In this document: positions 46,616 through 55,929 of the stretch, one piece after another
How positions within the stretch are numbered: position 1 is the first letter of the stretch
How the letters are laid out: each line of letters begins with the position of its first letter
Origin: Thermoguttaceae bacterium
GTDB taxonomy: Bacteria; Planctomycetota; Planctomycetia; Pirellulales; Thermoguttaceae
NCBI GenBank assembly: GCA_025060325.1
Contig: JANXBW010000016.1
Location: 1 to 64,000 of the forward strand
Direction of reading: 5' to 3'
Length of the DNA: 64,000 nt
Translations under genes and position numbers: made by a program
Notes under the pieces: model-generated
Databases searched by the model: none
What the model was told of the DNA's origin: nothing
What the model saw: the letters and a program-made list of their open reading frames with translations, nothing else

Positions 46616-47452
46616 ATGGCGGGTCAGAGGATTCCGACCAGATTGCTCTTTCTCTTGGCAGTTGCGGGCTTTATGGTCGGCCAGTCAGTCGGTTTTGGCC
46701 AGCGTATAATCGCCCACCGTGGAGCGTCGGGCGATGCACCGGAAAACACGCTCCTTGCTTTTCGTTTAGCATGGGAACAGGGCGCCGACGGAATCGAGGG
46801 GGACTTCCGTCTGACAAACGACCACCAACCGGTTTGCATCCACGACGCGGATACTTCCCGGATTACTGGCGGCAAGACCAAGCTCGAAGTTGCCAAGGCC
46901 ACCTTCGCCCAACTGCGAGAGCTTGACGTAGGGCGGTGGAAGGACGAGCGGTTTGCCGGCGAACGCATTGCCACCCTGGCCGAGGTCCTCAGTGTCCTCC
47001 GGCCAGGCGGCAAGTTCTTCCTGGAAATTAAAGGCGGGCCCGAACTTGTGCACCCGATCGCGGAAGTGCTCCGCCAAGCCAAAGCTGATCTTTCCCAGAT
47101 TGTTATCATCTCCTTTGACCACCGCACGGTCGCCGAGGTCCGCCGCACCCTGCCCGAGGTTACAGCTTATTGGCTTGTCTCTTACGAAAAGGACAAAGAA
47201 ACCGGCCGATGGAAACCATCTGTTGATGAAATACTCGAGACCCTTCGAGCGGCAAACGCCCACGGGCTGGGCACACAAGGAAATCCGGAGGTGGTGACGG
47301 AACAGTTCGTACGACAAATCCGGCAAGGCGGTTTCGAACTTAATGTGTGGACGATTAACGACGAGGGACTTGCGCGATATTTTCAGCAGCTGGGTGTTGA
47401 CTCGATCACCACCGATTATCCCCTGCGAATTCGAAGAGCTTTGGGCCGCTAG
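46616..47452 (+). CDS. Glycerophosphodiester phosphodiesterase, exported
   Basis: Splits glycerophosphodiesters into glycerol-3-phosphate and an alcohol. From the ATG at 46616 the protein has 278 residues and a signal peptide (RLLFLLAVAGFMVGQSVGFG). The family signature follows: IIAHRGASGDAPENTLLAF (His and Glu for catalysis), GIEGDFRLTNDHQPVCIHD (metal Glu/Asp and catalytic His), FFLEIKGG, and VWTINDEGLARYF. In-frame GTGs occur up to 46598; no start has a ribosome site. It acts outside the cytoplasm, perhaps to recover phosphate or glycerol from lipids. Confidence 0.92.
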   Translation: MAGQRIPTRLLFLLAVAGFMVGQSVGFGQRIIAHRGASGDAPENTLLAFRLAWEQGADGIEGDFRLTNDHQPVCIHDADTSRITGGKTKLEVAKATFAQLRELDVGRWKDERFAGERIATLAEVLSVLRPGGKFFLEIKGGPELVHPIAEVLRQAKADLSQIVIISFDHRTVAEVRRTLPEVTAYWLVSYEKDKETGRWKPSVDEILETLRAANAHGLGTQGNPEVVTEQFVRQIRQGGFELNVWTINDEGLARYFQQLGVDSITTDYPLRIRRALGR

Positions 47453-47536
47453 GGGTCTCCCCCCGGCAGCGCTCGCTCGTTAGTTATTCTTGGGTAAAGC
47501 ACACCGCTTAATTCGGCAAGTCAGACAACCAAAAGT

Positions 47537-47571
47537 AAAACCGCCGATCATCCGTTGCGAATGATCGGCGG
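47537..47571 (-). terminator. Terminator of the peroxiredoxin gene
   Basis: CCGCCGATCAT (47541-47551) pairs perfectly with ATGATCGGCGG (47561-47571). Read on the minus strand, TTTTACTTTTGG follows. It is about 100 bp beyond the stop at 47667 and may also stop the converging glycerophosphodiesterase transcript. Confidence 0.85.
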
Positions 47572-47666
47572 CACTTTCAAGAGAAAGGAGGAGGTTGCCC
47601 AGTGGTTAGCTGCCGAGTTCTTGCAACTCCGTTAGTGTGCTAGCGCTTCCCTGCCCAGCCGGGACG

Positions 47667-48266
47667 TTACTTGTTTGGCACGTTCTGCTTTATCCAGGCG
47701 GCTAAATCTTTTGCGTGGGTTTCCACGTTAACTTTCTTGTCGATGTGAAGGATCTTGCCATCCTTTCCGATCACGAAGGTCCACCGCCGGGCAAATCCTT
47801 TAACATCATCCACGACCCCATAGGCAAGGGCGACCTTGCGGTCTGGGTCGCTTAGGATTGGATATTTGGCGCCAAGCGATTCGGCAAAGCGGCGGTTATC
47901 CTCCGGCTTATCGCAACTTGCGGCAAAATAGACAACACCCAGCTCCGCTAGGGCTTGGCCTTCCTGGGCCAGCGACTTGCACTCCCGTGTACACCCTGGA
48001 GTAAAGGCCTTTGGGAACCAAGCAATTACCACCACACTCTTGCCCCGAAAATCACTCAGCCGGTACGTCTTACCGTCACTACCGGGAAGCTCAAAATCGG
48101 GAGCCTCATCGCCGACGGCGAGTTCCCCTTTGGTCGCCCCTTGCCCCACGGCAAGACCCAAAGCCCCCGCACACGGACATAGGGCTGCAGCCGGCAAAGC
48201 AAGCAAGACTGCTCCGACCGCTTTCAACCGACACCAGGTAAGTTCCCACCAACTCATCGCTGCCAT
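47667..48266 (-). CDS. Exported peroxiredoxin, BCP/PrxQ type
   Basis: Reduces peroxides through a reactive cysteine. The peroxidatic Cys is in [13 protein letters not shown]; a second Cys follows four residues later (the usual BCP spacing is five). [22 protein letters not shown] and [10 protein letters not shown]-like segments are present ([19 protein letters not shown]). The N-terminus is a signal peptide ([20 protein letters not shown]), giving an extracytoplasmic enzyme. AGAGAGGT precedes the ATG at 48266. A partner reductase is not in the window. Confidence 0.92.
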   Translation of the reverse strand: MAAMSWWELTWCRLKAVGAVLLALPAAALCPCAGALGLAVGQGATKGELAVGDEAPDFELPGSDGKTYRLSDFRGKSVVVIAWFPKAFTPGCTRECKSLAQEGQALAELGVVYFAASCDKPEDNRRFAESLGAKYPILSDPDRKVALAYGVVDDVKGFARRWTFVIGKDGKILHIDKKVNVETHAKDLAAWIKQNVPNK

Positions 48267-48608
48267 AACTGACCTCTCTTTCTGCTCAACCTAACTTTTC
48301 CTGACAAACTCCGACCTTCACCAACATGAACACCCCGGGTAATGCCAAGCTAAATCGCTCCAAAACATCGGCAGGTGGCGAGAAGCGAAGCGTTCTGGAA
48401 AATTTGTAGGCGACTGGCGACAAAAATCAACCCCCGCACCACTTCTGGAGGAAAAAAACCAAGGCCGGCCTGGTCGAGGGATTACGTCAGGTGTGGCATT
48501 TCGGGGAAAAATTCCGGAATTAAACCGGTCTCGCGCTGGAAACAAGCCCAAGATTCTCGTTTGGCCCATGAGCGGATCCGAGGACAAATCGCTTGGCAGG
48601 AAGATACG
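48267..48608. other. Intergenic region
   Basis: About 340 bp between two minus-strand genes, holding the ribosome site of the peroxiredoxin gene. No other feature found. Confidence 0.4.
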
Positions 48609-50771
48609 CTACTGCAAAAGTGATCTAAGTCGAGCGCGGCCATTTTGCGCCACTTCAATTTGAGCGCGGACCACTCCGCCTTGGATGGCCTCTATCCAGG
48701 CCCTGAGTTCGTTTTGCCTAGCGAAGAACTTTTCAAATCCGTAACGAACTGTCACGTTGCAGTCTGACATGCGGACAACCTGGCCTAAGGCGGCCTCTCC
48801 CGACAAAGATCCGTACACAATCTTCCCTCGAAGGAAGAGCCCTGACCGTGGCCGGCTGAAGCTTGCATAAACGCGTTTCAGAGATAGGCCGTCCTCGGCA
48901 AGTTCCAGGGCGACGTAAACTGTTCTCCCTGTCACCGACCGTAGGGCGCTCTCAAGCTCCCCCGGGGCCCACAACTCATCGGCCGGCTGCCGTCCCGCCG
49001 CCTGAGACAAGATCTGCCCGATTCCCTCCACTTGGGCGCAGGGGACTTCGTTGACGACAAGATTAAGAAGGATGTACTGACCCTTAAAAAACTGCCGCTC
49101 TGGCCATGACCCGCGCTTTAGCACTGGAATTTCCACGACAGCGGTCGGTCCAACAAAAGCAAGTTGCTGCGCCGCGACAAATTCCCCAAATACGCCGGCC
49201 TGCCACACCGCGCAGATCACAAGCCACAAGCGTGGACTAATCCGTTTGTGGAAGGTATGGAGAGCGGCCACGGACTGGTCTGCCGGAGGCGCGGGATCAT
49301 CAGGGGCCGGGGCAACCTCTTCGGCGACAAGCTGGCCCCGGCGATGGACCCACCAGATAAAGATGGGCACCGCTCCGAGCACAATCCCACTTGCTGCAAA
49401 AAGCAAGGCCGCCTCCCGATAGTCCACGCCAAACGCATCGGCTAGCCGGGTGAAGACCCAGCTCAAAAATGTCAGCACGCAGGCAACTGTCCAAATCCGA
49501 TTTTGGCCAGCGTAGCCTTTCCCTAAAAGAAAACCGATCCAAGCCACGGTTAGGACGATAGCACCGAACCAGCCTGCCACGCGCCGGTCGTACGGTACAA
49601 AGCTCAGCCCAAGATCGGGCAAATTGTCCACAACCAATAGGAAGCTAAAGCAAGCCAAAAATACAGCCGGCCCCACAACCCGAGACAAGATGGGAGCGAT
49701 TGCGGCGGGCCTGGGGAGCCGGAGAATCCGGCCTTCCCAAACCCTGCGACCCCAAACGATAGCGGCAAAAGCCACGGTCAAACCGCCGATAAGGCTTACC
49801 TCCCAAAAAGCCTCGGCCCAAGGATGAAAGGGCGGGCTGTTCACGTAGGCCTCAGCTAACCAAATGTCCAAATGACCCAAGGGAATGATGGTCGCCCATA
49901 CAAAAACAAGTCCCCAAAAAACGAAACAGCTTGCAAGCCAACCGAGGTTCCCCAAGGCGGTTCCTAAAGCCACCAGCCATGCCCCCACCATCCCGCAATA
50001 ACTTGCGGTTTCGGTTGCTCGCCAAATTTGCCAAAGAGGCGGCCCATGGAAAAGCGGCCAGTGGTTCGGCAAAGCCACAAGCCACGCTCCCAGCAAACCA
50101 ACCAAAACAAACATCACCACACCACGTTGCCGGGCATAGAGCGCGGCACAAAGCAACCACGCAAGCGGAAAAATAAAAAAGCGGATCTGTTCGGAAAGCC
50201 CGGAGGCAGGGCTTCCAGGCCCGATCAGGCCCACTACCGAATCGCCCCAAAAGGCGAGCGCCACTACGACCGAAAAAAGGACGCCCGCAGTCTCTGTGCG
50301 AAAGGCCAGAAGAAAAGGCAAAAGGCCAACAGCCCACCGGAAGAGTATGTCCCGGTCGGAAAGGTCAACCCCGTACAGGAAGGAAAGCTGGGCCAACACA
50401 AGCGGCACAAGACCCGCCACGCCAAGTATGCCGATTTCCTTCGCAACCCAAACCCGATGCCAGGCTTTCCAACTAAAAAGAATGGCATACCCGGCGGCCC
50501 ATCCCGCCAGAAGTATCGCTAGTCGCCCCAAATCCCCGAGCTGGTCCCAATGCCCGGCGACCCAAGCGGCGAGACTAGCGGCCCACAAAGCTACCCCTAG
50601 CACCACAAACGTAGCCAGGACTTGTTGACCAAATCGCCGGCGGGCCTCAGATTGCAGATTGTCGTAGTAAGCGCGGATCTTTTCGGCTTGTTCTGAGGAG
50701 ATGAGGCCGGCCTCGACAAGCCGGGGCAATTGGCTAGATAGCCACCGCTGTCGCACGCCATCCCAAATCAT
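48609..50771 (-). CDS. DUF2157 membrane protein with GDYXXLXY C-terminal domain
   Basis: About 720 residues. The N-terminal helix pair (QLPRLVEAGLISSEQAEKIR, then QVLATFVVLGVALWAASLAAWVAGHWDQ) is the DUF2157 start. About twelve membrane spans fill residues 55-480. The soluble C-terminal third has RQFFKGQYILLNLVVNEVP and RTVYVALELAEDGLSLKRVY, matching the GDYXXLXY domain usually found behind DUF2157 or DUF4401 proteins. The function of the family is not known; it is often annotated only as a membrane protein. The ATG at 50771 is more likely than the GTG at 50786. Confidence 0.85.
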   Translation of the reverse strand: MIWDGVRQRWLSSQLPRLVEAGLISSEQAEKIRAYYDNLQSEARRRFGQQVLATFVVLGVALWAASLAAWVAGHWDQLGDLGRLAILLAGWAAGYAILFSWKAWHRVWVAKEIGILGVAGLVPLVLAQLSFLYGVDLSDRDILFRWAVGLLPFLLAFRTETAGVLFSVVVALAFWGDSVVGLIGPGSPASGLSEQIRFFIFPLAWLLCAALYARQRGVVMFVLVGLLGAWLVALPNHWPLFHGPPLWQIWRATETASYCGMVGAWLVALGTALGNLGWLASCFVFWGLVFVWATIIPLGHLDIWLAEAYVNSPPFHPWAEAFWEVSLIGGLTVAFAAIVWGRRVWEGRILRLPRPAAIAPILSRVVGPAVFLACFSFLLVVDNLPDLGLSFVPYDRRVAGWFGAIVLTVAWIGFLLGKGYAGQNRIWTVACVLTFLSWVFTRLADAFGVDYREAALLFAASGIVLGAVPIFIWWVHRRGQLVAEEVAPAPDDPAPPADQSVAALHTFHKRISPRLWLVICAVWQAGVFGEFVAAQQLAFVGPTAVVEIPVLKRGSWPERQFFKGQYILLNLVVNEVPCAQVEGIGQILSQAAGRQPADELWAPGELESALRSVTGRTVYVALELAEDGLSLKRVYASFSRPRSGLFLRGKIVYGSLSGEAALGQVVRMSDCNVTVRYGFEKFFARQNELRAWIEAIQGGVVRAQIEVAQNGRARLRSLLQ

Positions 50772-51133
50772 TGCCAATGCCCCCACGCTTGCCCCGGTTC
50801 ATGTGCCGGCAAGAATCGCCATCAGTTCCTTATGAAAACAAACTAAACTATCGGACGGTTCCCTCCCGCGGAAAGCCCGGTGCTTTTGGGTGACGGTTCG
50901 CAAAGCGAGGAAATAGTCTGATATGCTATTTGTTAACAGTCCAGCTGGGACCCCGCGGAGTACTTACGTGCGCACAACCTGTTTACCAAGAAAGACCCTT
51001 ACGCTTTAAGACAGCCGCAAGACTCGCGCACCAGGTGCAGCCCTAACCCCGCAAGGTCCCGGCGAACCTATGATGACGTTTTTTAAACAGCAAGTTGACC
51101 AAAAGGGTGATCACCAGCCCGGGGACACCGGTG
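50772..51133. other. Intergenic region
   Basis: About 360 bp between minus-strand genes. GGTGATCACC (near 51107-51116) is a 10-bp palindrome just beyond the ACT gene's stop. A T-poor tail makes it a doubtful terminator. Confidence 0.4.
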
Positions 51134-51622
51134 CTAATCTTCCAGGCTCATCAACGCCCTCTTGCTTGTACGCGGCCGTTTGACTACCGGAAGCTGAGCC
51201 CGTCGCCGGGCGGCCTGCCCATTGTCCGAAAGGACCTTCTGGGCTTTAGCTAAGTCGTTGACGCGAATGACAGCCAAGCCGCCACTTTTCGTGCCCATTT
51301 CCCCGCCAAAGGAGCAGTAAGCGTAATCGATGTTGAGGTGCTCGGCGGCCAGACGCTCGCAGACACGTCGGAAAGCGCCGGGTTGGGCGGCAACTTCCAC
51401 CACCAGCACGTCCGATTGTTCGAAGGGCACATTCATCTCCTGGAGGACCTGGCAAGCAGCCTCCAAGTTATCCGGAATAAACCGGACCGTCCCCCGGTTA
51501 CCGGAGTCCATGACGCACAAGGCCAAGAACTTCACCTTTTTCTTGGCCAAGGCATTCAGCATGGAGGCTAACCGACCAGGCTTGTTCACCAGAGAGACTG
51601 ACAGCTGCTTGGCCGTCCGCAT
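51134..51622 (-). CDS. ACT-domain protein
   Basis: The 162-residue protein carries two ACT-like segments: QLSVSLVNKPGRLASMLNALA and VLVVEVAAQPGAFRRVCERLA, each followed by strands that bind amino acids in the family. There is no enzymatic domain. Such proteins usually sense an amino acid and adjust a partner enzyme. It ends in a basic Arg/Lys tail (RRRAQLPVVKRPRTSKR) that could bind nucleic acid, which is speculation. AGGAGG lies upstream of the ATG. No amino acid biosynthesis gene is adjacent. Confidence 0.88.
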   Translation of the reverse strand: MRTAKQLSVSLVNKPGRLASMLNALAKKKVKFLALCVMDSGNRGTVRFIPDNLEAACQVLQEMNVPFEQSDVLVVEVAAQPGAFRRVCERLAAEHLNIDYAYCSFGGEMGTKSGGLAVIRVNDLAKAQKVLSDNGQAARRRAQLPVVKRPRTSKRALMSLED

Positions 51623-52397
51623 AGGCAGGCTCCTCCTATGATGGAACTACAGGACAAGAGACGACCCTTCCCTCCGTGGCCCGAATTGGAGCAGAACCTT
51701 CATCCTTTGGCATCATATCTAATGGCTTGGCGCTGTCAACGTCGAAATGCGCAAAACCTCTCGGTAAACCGCCTTCTGGAATTACCAATGATCGGCCAAA
51801 AACAAAAAGGAAAACTTATCGGACAGGCAGCAGGGAAGGCAGAACCCTCTTTTCGCGGCGGAGGAGTTAATCGATCACGGCTTTCCACAAACCGACCATC
51901 TGCACCTATAAGCCCGTGCACAATCGGCACACTCGGCATTTATGCGATATTCCGTCCCTGACGAACCTTCCCCAGGTGATCCAAGCGAAGGGCACGCCGA
52001 TTTGGGGAGTGCCAATCCCTACTTAGCCGGCAAGAGAATTCCCACTCACGATTGACCGGCGAATCGTTTATTTCCTTTTCCGCGTGAGACAAAAAACCCA
52101 CTGCAAACCAAGTGCCCAAAGCGCGGGTGATGCTCGGCTTAACTTAGTTCCAGGAGCGAATTAGTACCATCCCTAGAGGAATGCGCCCCGAAGCCCCAAT
52201 CCGCGAAGAAAAGACAAGAGTAACCGCCCGCTGGCTGCCCCGCCAAAACACGAGGCTATTTACTGCAGTATTAGCCTCACTTGTGACGGAGGCATCTGGA
52301 CATGCCGCCCGGTGTTCTTGGATATCAACCGCGGCCTTGGCCGTTGCCCACCTCGGCTAGCCTTTGAGTTCACCAGCCGGTCATCGCCCAAACAGAA

Positions 52398-52420
52398 CGC
52401 CCTTGACAAGGGCGCTTTTT
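52398..52420 (+). terminator. Orphan plus-strand terminator
   Basis: CGCCCTT (52398-52404) pairs with AAGGGCG (52408-52414) around GAC, then CTTTTT. No plus-strand gene lies upstream within several kilobases, so it would end an untranslated transcript. Confidence 0.5.
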
Positions 52421-52682
52421 CCGTACGAATCCTGAGCTGGCGTCAGCAACCGCCGCTAACGACTGAAGTGGGCCATCTCTAATTTCTTCGGGGAATAGCA
52501 GCGCGGAGGCGGGGCTGATTCCCTAGGTAGGCGCAGCTCCTGCTTCCCGGGGGGTTAATGCCATGCTTAACGGATTGCTCTATAGCGCCTCCACGCCCGG
52601 TCTTCCCCGGGCCGCTTGCGGCATCGAAGGGGCATCTGCGAAGTTAGCGTGACCACTGTGCGCCTCGCCGACCATCTTGGAG

Positions 52683-52767
52683 CCTCCGTGCATTCCCCGG
52701 CGGTAGTCCAAAAGCGGGGGCTTGACCGGCTCCGAGAACCGACCCTCCGTGTACTCCCGGGCGGTAG
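52683..52767. repeat. Direct repeat pair, 24 bp, 61-bp period
   Basis: CCTCCGTG...GGCGGTAG occurs at 52683-52706 and 52744-52767. The copies agree at 21 of 24 positions. The spacing of 61 bp is the same as that of the pair at 52922. Confidence 0.6.
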
Positions 52768-52921
52768 AGCCTAGGCCCCGGGTTTTGCCGGGCCGGTTGA
52801 CGCCCCATTTTCACTTCGAGTTTCCGCCGTCCCCACAAGGGCCTTAACTAAAGATCTAGGCCTCTCTTTTCCGCGGCACGCCCCTACAAGCTAACTGGGA
52901 ATCGGCAGACGGCACGCCGCC

Positions 52922-53011
52922 CTGCTCCCCGCCCACCCCAGGACCAGGGTTCGGTCACGATAACTCCGTGGACCATTATTTGCTGCTCCCCGCCCACCCC
53001 AGGACCAGGGT
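52922..53011. repeat. Exact 29-bp direct repeat pair, 32-bp spacer
   Basis: The repeat starting CTGCTCCCCGCCCACCCC occurs at 52922-52950 and 52983-53011, identical over all 29 bases and no further on either side. The spacer is 32 bp. Repeat and spacer lengths equal those of type I-E CRISPR arrays, and the first half resembles the I-E repeat TGCTCCCCGC. Only two copies are present and no cas gene is in the window, so I do not call it CRISPR. Confidence 0.7.
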
Positions 53012-53324
53012 GCTTGACATCCCCGCTGCTTCGTGAGAGCCCCTGCGGTAAGCCTTTCTGGAAACGGAGGGTCGGCTGGTTTTCGCGGGAGAAACTTATC
53101 GGGAACTTCCGGCGACCTCGGTGTGTCCAAAGAGTTGAGAACAATGGGGCGGGCCTTGGAAAACCGGGTTCCGCCACCTGCCGCCAGCTCATTTTGGCGA
53201 CAAATGCTAGCAAGCCCGGCACCTGGTTGGGCGGCCGGGAGATACCAGCTGGACGACGGAGGGTTTGTTCTCCAGGTAAAGGGCGGAAATTCGGGCAAGT
53301 TTGGGACAAGAAGGAGGGTAAGGC

Positions 53325-55736
53325 ATGAGCAACCATCGAAAGCGAGTTGTCGAGGCGGTCAAGTCGCAGCGATCAGTGCGGGGCTTCTGGCTGCGCGTGG
53401 TGGGCGGTGCTGCCCTAATTGTGCTTCTGTGGTCGGGATTAATTGGGGATTGGGGCCTTGGTGCCGGGGTGGCACTTGCTCAGGGGCTGTTGGTGGTGGT
53501 TGACGGGGAGCCGGCACAATTGCCGCGGTCGCACATCTGGCCTCCTCGGCCGCCGATTCCGCCTGTACCGCCGCCCCCGCCCCGTCCACCTCGACCCGTT
53601 CCACCGCCTGCTAGGTACAAGATTGACGAGCTTCAGGTCCAGGCCACCGTCCGTCATCAGACGGCCCAGGTCGAGGTAAGCCAAACTTTCCTCAACACCG
53701 GAAGTAGGCAACTGGAGGTCGTGTTTGTCTTCCCACTTCCGTACGATGGGGCAGTGGATCGGATGACATTCCTTGTTGACGGGAAGGAAATACCTGCCCG
53801 GTTGTTGCCGGCTGACGAAGCCCGGCGGTTCTACGAAGACATCGTTCGCCGAAGCCTCGACCCGGCACTGCTGGAATGGATTGGCACAGGCCTTTTCCGC
53901 ACAAGTGTGTTCCCTGTTCCACCGGGCGGCAAGCGCACCGTTTCCATCCGCTACAATCAGGTGTTGCGGATGCAAGATGGTCTTGTGGACTTTCTCTTCC
54001 CGCTGAGCACGGCCAAGTATACCGAGGAACCAATCCGCGAACTCAATATTCGTGTGTCGATCGAAAGTGATGAGGAAATCAAGAACCTTTATAGCCCCAC
54101 GCACACCGTTCAGATCGATCGGCCCGATCCTCGTCGGGCAATTGTTCGCCACCAAGCCTCCCACACTGTGCCAACCACTGACTTTCGGCTGTATTACGAC
54201 GTGGGTCGCGGTTTGGTCTCAAGCAAGATCATCAGTTACCGGCCTCGGAGCGACGAGGACGGGTTCTTCCTTATGCTGTGCACTCCGGCCGTGCCCCAAG
54301 GCCCCGAGCAGCCTATCCCCAAGACCATTATCTTCGTTGTGGACCGATCGGGCAGCATGTCCGGGGAGAAGATCGAGCAGGCCCGGCAAGCAGCCAAGCA
54401 GGTGCTCAATGCCTTGCGGCCGGGAGATTTGTTTAACATCATTGCTTACGATTCAACGGTTGAGCTATTCCGGCCGGAGCTGCAGCGCTTTGAAGACGAA
54501 ACCCGGAGAGCGGCCCTGGGCTTTATCGACGGTCTTTCGGCCGGCGGTAGTACCAATATTAACGACGCCCTGCTGAAAGCGCTTGAGCAAATCCAGGATG
54601 CCTCCCGGCCGAGTTTTATCCTGTTCCTCACCGACGGGTTGCCGACCGCTGGGGTAACTGAGGAGCCCGTCATTGCTCGCAACGTGCGGAATGCCAACCG
54701 ATATCGGGCACGATTGTTTGTGTTTGGTGTAGGTTACGACGTCAACGCACGGCTACTTGACCGACTGGCCCGGGATAACCTCGGCACGACGGCTTACGTT
54801 CGGCCTAACGAGAGTATCGAACAGGCGGTAAGCCAATTGGCTCGGCGAATCGAGCTACCTGTTCTGACCGACGTTGGAATCCGGTTTGTTCACGAGGGTG
54901 CCCGGCCGGAAGATCCCCCAGTGTTTTACCAGGTGTACCCAAAGCCGCCGCTCGATCTATTTGTGGGTGATCAGCTGGTGCTGGCCGGCCGATATCGTCG
55001 CCCGGTTAGCGGCGAGGTTGTTCTCACTGGCCGGGTCCGCAGCGAAACCATCGAGACTCGATTCCCGGCACACCTTACCGCCTCCAGTCCCGACACGTCG
55101 CTTAGCTTTGTTGAGAAATTGTGGGCGATGCGGCGGGTAGCGGACATCATCGAAGAATTGGACCTTCATGGTCGGAATGAGGAGCTCATTAAAGAGCTTG
55201 TGCAGCTATCCACGCGCCACGGGATTCTCACGCCGTACACATCGTTCCTTGCGGATGAGGAAGTCCGGCATGATCGCCTGGCCGATAACCTCCGACGGGC
55301 AAGGAGCCGGCTTGAGGCCCTAGCACAGATCCGGGATGCCCTCGGAGTGGAGCAGCGGTTATTCGCTTTCCAACTCCGCGAAGCTCACGCGCCAGCATTG
55401 GCCGCCCCGGCGATCCCCAAGGAGGCGCTTGAGGCAGCTCTGCTTGCGGAACGCGCGTCAGAGGGGGTTGTGGCCCAGCTGGCGGAGGGAGAGCAAATCC
55501 GAGCCCAAGCTAACATTCGGCAGCTAGGCGACCGGACCTTCTTTAATCGCCGTGGCCGCTGGATCCAGAGCAGCCTGTCCGAGGCCCAGGAGAAGCAGGC
55601 CAAGCGTGTTCAGATGTTCTCCGATGAATTCTTCGCCTTGGTCGCCCGGTATGGCCGTCGCTTAACCCAGTACTTGGTCAACGCCGAACCAATAGTCCTT
55701 GAATTGGATGGTCAAGTGTACCTGTTTGAGCCGTAA
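53325..55736 (+). CDS. VIT and VWA domain protein, exported
   Basis: An 803-residue surface protein. After a signal/anchor (GFWLRVVGGAALIVLLWSGL) and a Pro-rich spacer, a VIT domain (residues ~95-240, YKIDELQVQATVRHQTAQVE to VSIRYNQVLRMQDG) is followed by a von Willebrand A domain with a complete metal site: DRSGSMS, GGSTN and TDGLP. The C-terminal ~250 residues are helical and end with a short strand domain. VIT/VWA pairs are known from inter-alpha-trypsin inhibitor and occur in many planctomycetes, where binding to surface or matrix proteins is suspected. GAAGGAGGG precedes the ATG. The gene follows the repeat-bearing gap directly. Confidence 0.92.
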   Translation: MSNHRKRVVEAVKSQRSVRGFWLRVVGGAALIVLLWSGLIGDWGLGAGVALAQGLLVVVDGEPAQLPRSHIWPPRPPIPPVPPPPPRPPRPVPPPARYKIDELQVQATVRHQTAQVEVSQTFLNTGSRQLEVVFVFPLPYDGAVDRMTFLVDGKEIPARLLPADEARRFYEDIVRRSLDPALLEWIGTGLFRTSVFPVPPGGKRTVSIRYNQVLRMQDGLVDFLFPLSTAKYTEEPIRELNIRVSIESDEEIKNLYSPTHTVQIDRPDPRRAIVRHQASHTVPTTDFRLYYDVGRGLVSSKIISYRPRSDEDGFFLMLCTPAVPQGPEQPIPKTIIFVVDRSGSMSGEKIEQARQAAKQVLNALRPGDLFNIIAYDSTVELFRPELQRFEDETRRAALGFIDGLSAGGSTNINDALLKALEQIQDASRPSFILFLTDGLPTAGVTEEPVIARNVRNANRYRARLFVFGVGYDVNARLLDRLARDNLGTTAYVRPNESIEQAVSQLARRIELPVLTDVGIRFVHEGARPEDPPVFYQVYPKPPLDLFVGDQLVLAGRYRRPVSGEVVLTGRVRSETIETRFPAHLTASSPDTSLSFVEKLWAMRRVADIIEELDLHGRNEELIKELVQLSTRHGILTPYTSFLADEEVRHDRLADNLRRARSRLEALAQIRDALGVEQRLFAFQLREAHAPALAAPAIPKEALEAALLAERASEGVVAQLAEGEQIRAQANIRQLGDRTFFNRRGRWIQSSLSEAQEKQAKRVQMFSDEFFALVARYGRRLTQYLVNAEPIVLELDGQVYLFEP

Positions 55737-55856
55737 ACAGGACGTTCCCCGAAAATTCCCTGACCGCCAGCAAGCAGCATTCCACCGAAGGTAGCCGTCC
55801 ACAAACTTGGCCTCCGCTTTCCCGGCCGGTGTTTCCTTTCTGCAGCCGGATAACCG

Positions 55857-55862
55857 TATAAT
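55857..55862 (+). promoter_or_regulatory. -10 element upstream of the fucosidase-like gene
   Basis: A perfect TATAAT 68 bp before the ATG at 55930. The closest -35 candidate (TTTCCT, spacer 19) is poor. Confidence 0.35.
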
Positions 55863-55929
55863 GATGCGGTTTTTGGCGTGCAAAAAGGAGTGACATCCGG
55901 CGGTTTGGGGTAAGCGGAGTTTTTTTACT

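Larger units (their letters stand above)
51623..53324. other. Longest gene-free stretch (1.7 kb), repeat-bearing
   Basis: No frame in this region has both a ribosome site and protein-like composition. It contains an orphan terminator (52398-52420) and two pairs of direct repeats, each with a 61-bp period (52683-52767 and 52922-53011). The region ends with the strong ribosome site of the VIT/VWA gene. It may carry an unrecognised RNA or a remnant of another element. Confidence 0.55.

Noticed and set aside
52511-52520. GGGGCTGATT resembling the 5' end of tmRNA
   Set aside because: The following bases do not continue the tmRNA consensus, and no tag reading frame or T-loop is present.
52922-53011. 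Calling the 29-bp pair a CRISPR array
   Set aside because: Two repeats only, no leader or cas genes seen. Reported as a repeat with the CRISPR-like geometry noted.
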